This document shows, one piece after another, positions 6,311 to 7,657 of a stretch of 7,657 nt of DNA. The first letter of the stretch is position 1; every line of letters begins with the position of its first letter. The DNA is from Acidobacteriota bacterium. Its GTDB lineage: Bacteria; Acidobacteriota; Aminicenantia; UBA2199. Position numbers and translations under genes: made by a program. The stretch covers positions 1-7,657 of the forward strand of contig JAQUQF010000078.1 of assembly GCA_028749105.1 (NCBI GenBank), given 5' to 3'. The notes under the pieces were generated by a model. That model made no database searches. It worked only from the letters and a program-made list of their open reading frames with translations, and was not told the DNA's origin.

Positions 6311-6315
6311 ATTTC

Positions 6316-7191
6316 ATGAAAAAAATGTTCCTGCTACTGTTGATTACTATGGCTGTTCTAGCCGGGCCCAGTTTCCTGGGCGCGTATGACCTGACAGCGC
6401 ACAACTGGAAAGTGCTCCCCGAGGTGATCTGGGCGCCGGCCAGCGGAGGCGGCACATGGGTTACCGAGTGCCAGATCACTGCCATTGGCGCCACCCCGAC
6501 CGAGGTCAACGTCTATTTTTATTATGATGGCGGCAGGCGCGGCCCCTTCGTGCTGACCACCCTCGACCAATACCACACCTACAGGACAACCAACCTTCTT
6601 TCTGCCATTGACGCCGTGGACACCGGGACATTTACCTACTCTGGACGCGTCGGCGCCGTCTGGTTCTGGACCACAGATACAACCGACAGAATCCATGTCA
6701 CGGCCAAGGAGATCAACGGCAACTACGGCAAATCCATGCCCGCGCTCTACCCGGACGTTGGCACTACCGCCGCTGTAGGCCGGCCGATGATGATCCCGAT
6801 CGCCTACAACGGCGCAGTCAACCGCACCTTTTGCGGATTCTTCAACACATCATCTACGACCAGCATCACGGCCACTATCTATATCATTGATAACATCTTT
6901 GGTTCCCTCGGTTCTTTCGTTAAAACTTTCCCTGCGGAGAATTTCCAGTCCTTCAACCCCTTTACCGAAGCCGGCATCGATGCCAATGTCTACACCAACA
7001 CCTGGATTTACGTCTATCCAACAGCCGGCCCTGCTGCCACTGTAGCACGAGGGCTGATGTGCTTCGGCGCCGTCGCCAACAACACGACAAACGACCCGAC
7101 AGCCGTGCTTGCCTACCCGTTCATTCTGGAAAACACAGCCACGTCCAATGATACGAATTCAATATCGACGGATGCCGATCCGGGAAAGTAG
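6316..7191 (+). CDS. Secreted protein of unknown function, two-module beta-rich
   Basis: This 291-residue protein has a clear Sec signal peptide: MKK, a Leu-rich core at 4-18, and probable cleavage after Ala23 (LGA|YD). The mature part is rich in Thr, aromatic and small residues, has no transmembrane segment, and looks beta-sandwich-like. It may contain two related modules. Residues about 39-100 (WAPASGGGTWVTECQIT...VNVYFYYDGG) and about 160-217 (IPIAYNGAVNRTFCGFFNT...ATIYIIDN) share spacing of Gly, Thr, Cys and a strand ending near Asp. Cys are at 52, 173 and 249. The tail after 270 is Asn/Thr/Ser/Asp-rich. No catalytic motif or named domain is recognised; a structural, binding or surface role is possible. 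A consensus-like promoter and an excellent ribosome site suggest abundant expression. A convergent gene at the right edge encodes a homolog sharing SFNPFTEAG (212-220) and MCFGA (248-252). Confidence 0.88.
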   Translation: MKKMFLLLLITMAVLAGPSFLGAYDLTAHNWKVLPEVIWAPASGGGTWVTECQITAIGATPTEVNVYFYYDGGRRGPFVLTTLDQYHTYRTTNLLSAIDAVDTGTFTYSGRVGAVWFWTTDTTDRIHVTAKEINGNYGKSMPALYPDVGTTAAVGRPMMIPIAYNGAVNRTFCGFFNTSSTTSITATIYIIDNIFGSLGSFVKTFPAENFQSFNPFTEAGIDANVYTNTWIYVYPTAGPAATVARGLMCFGAVANNTTNDPTAVLAYPFILENTATSNDTNSISTDADPGK

Positions 7192-7213
7192 TTCTTTCTG
7201 AATTGACAAGATG

Positions 7214-7252
7214 CCACCGTGGCGCGGCCAAAGGATTGGCGCGCCACGGTGG
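7214..7252. terminator. GC-rich hairpin between convergent genes, possible terminator
   Basis: CCACCGTGGCGCG (7214-7226) and CGCGCCACGGTGG (7240-7252) form a perfect 13-bp stem around a 13-base loop, extendable by two more pairs past a bulged G. It begins 23 bases after the stop at 7191. Neither side has a proper U-tract (right side GGTCATTCGATTT; left side CATCTTGTCAATT), so it is not a canonical intrinsic terminator. It may still stop or protect transcripts arriving from either gene. Confidence 0.5.
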
Positions 7253-7439
7253 GGTCATTCGATTTACTGTCACCTGCAGATCACGTTGATTTTATTGGTA
7301 TTTGCCCGATCGATTCTTTGCTGATTTTTCTATCTAACCCTACCGATCCAGCCGACGAGTGACCCCGCTTTTCTGAACTGCACTCAAACCGCGATCAAGG
7401 CTGCTGGAATTGCCTTTGCATCAGGCCCCAGTAGAACAC
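7253..7439. other. Non-coding spacer between convergent paralogs
   Basis: I find no credible gene in this spacer on either strand. It holds an imperfect inverted repeat, GGGGTCATTCG (7251-7261) against CGAGTGACCCC (7356-7366) with one mismatch and a 94-base gap, and a third copy of ATTGCCTTT at 7409-7417. The GTGACCCCGCTTTTC stretch faintly recalls ends of some insertion sequences, but no transposase remnant supports this. Confidence 0.45.
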
Positions 7440-7657
7440 TCATTCCCCCTGCACCGCCAGGTGCGAGGCCGGGTCGTTCGACGCGTTGTTCGCCGAGGCG
7501 CCGAAGCACATCACGCTGCCGCTTCCCGATGTCGGCCGCACCCGCAGGATCACGTTGTCATACGAGTTGGCCGGATATGCCATCCCGGCCTCGGTGAACG
7601 GGTTGAACGAGACGAAGGCATGGCCGGCCAGCGTCCTGCTGAACTGCGTCCCGATCT
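7440..7657 (-). CDS. Paralog of the secreted protein, C-terminal fragment (truncated by contig end)
   Basis: Reading leftward from the right edge, an uninterrupted frame of 71 codons ends at TGA (7442-7440). The fragment contains FVSFNPFTEAG (13-24 region), VMCFGASANN (48-57) and SNDPASHLA (59-67). These align in order with residues about 203-266 of the 291-residue secreted protein (FQSFNPFTEAG, LMCFGAVANN, TNDPTAVLA). The nucleotide sequences differ at most third positions, and this copy is more GC-rich, so the duplication is old or the copy came from elsewhere. It ends soon after the shared block and lacks the Asn/Ser/Thr/Asp-rich tail of its neighbour. The signal peptide and N-terminal module lie beyond the window. 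Function is unknown. Homology is strong; completeness of the gene upstream is inferred. Confidence 0.82.
   Translation of the reverse strand, partial: IGTQFSRTLAGHAFVSFNPFTEAGMAYPANSYDNVILRVRPTSGSGSVMCFGASANNASNDPASHLAVQGE

Noticed and set aside
7203..7208. TTGACA after the secreted-protein stop as a promoter
   Set aside because: No acceptable -10 lies 16-18 bases downstream; that position falls inside the GC-rich hairpin.
7640..7657. Adapter contamination at the right end
   Set aside because: The orientation is wrong for an adapter following an insert, only 7 bases match, and the reading frame of the paralog continues through them.
1..7657. CRISPR arrays, tRNA or rRNA genes, transposases, phage genes
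   Set aside because: No regularly spaced repeats, cloverleaf-like segments, rRNA motifs, or recombinase or transposase motifs were seen on either strand.

Overview
The window reads as one contig from a bacterial (probably metagenome-assembled) genome. Coding DNA is fairly GC-rich, with AT-rich spacers carrying sigma70-like promoters. A MurJ/MviN-type flippase, a surface-polysaccharide-type operon and a signal-peptide-bearing protein suggest a diderm bacterium. The secreted protein resembles paralogous hypothetical proteins I associate loosely with Acidobacteriota/Aminicenantes-like genomes, but this is recollection, and the phylum is not established. Bases 1-15 are an Illumina adapter end, so the left edge is a contig end, not genome.

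Region 1 (about 16-5611, minus strand) is a tightly packed operon. Read in its own direction it holds a MurJ-like multispan flippase, two class I SAM methyltransferases, two GT4-type glycosyltransferases, and the first 83 codons of a third glycosyltransferase cut off by the contig end. Three successive junctions are 4-base ATGA overlaps. These overlaps fix the starts at 3371, 2676 and 1474 and remove spurious N-terminal extensions. The set fits assembly, modification and export of a lipid-linked surface glycan. No initiating phosphoglycosyltransferase, polymerase or ligase is visible, so the cluster must continue to the left.

Region 2 (5612-5832) is an AT-rich divergent promoter region. One promoter (TTGATT-17-TATAAA) faces left into the operon, and one (TTGACA-17-TACATT) faces right into a small gene.

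Region 3 (5833-6093, plus strand) encodes an 86-residue Trm112-like protein. Trm112 proteins are known partners of SAM methyltransferases, and two such enzymes are encoded just across the divergent promoter, so a functional link is a reasonable hypothesis.

Region 4 (6094-7657) holds a regulatory spacer with a palindrome, a promoter and a 5'-leader hairpin abutting a very strong ribosome binding site. This is followed by a 291-residue secreted protein of unknown function. A 13-bp GC-rich hairpin lies just past its stop. The right edge carries the 3' end of a second, convergent gene on the minus strand. Its product is clearly homologous to the secreted protein (shared SFNPFTEAG and MCFGA motifs), so the window ends in a tail-to-tail pair of diverged paralogs.
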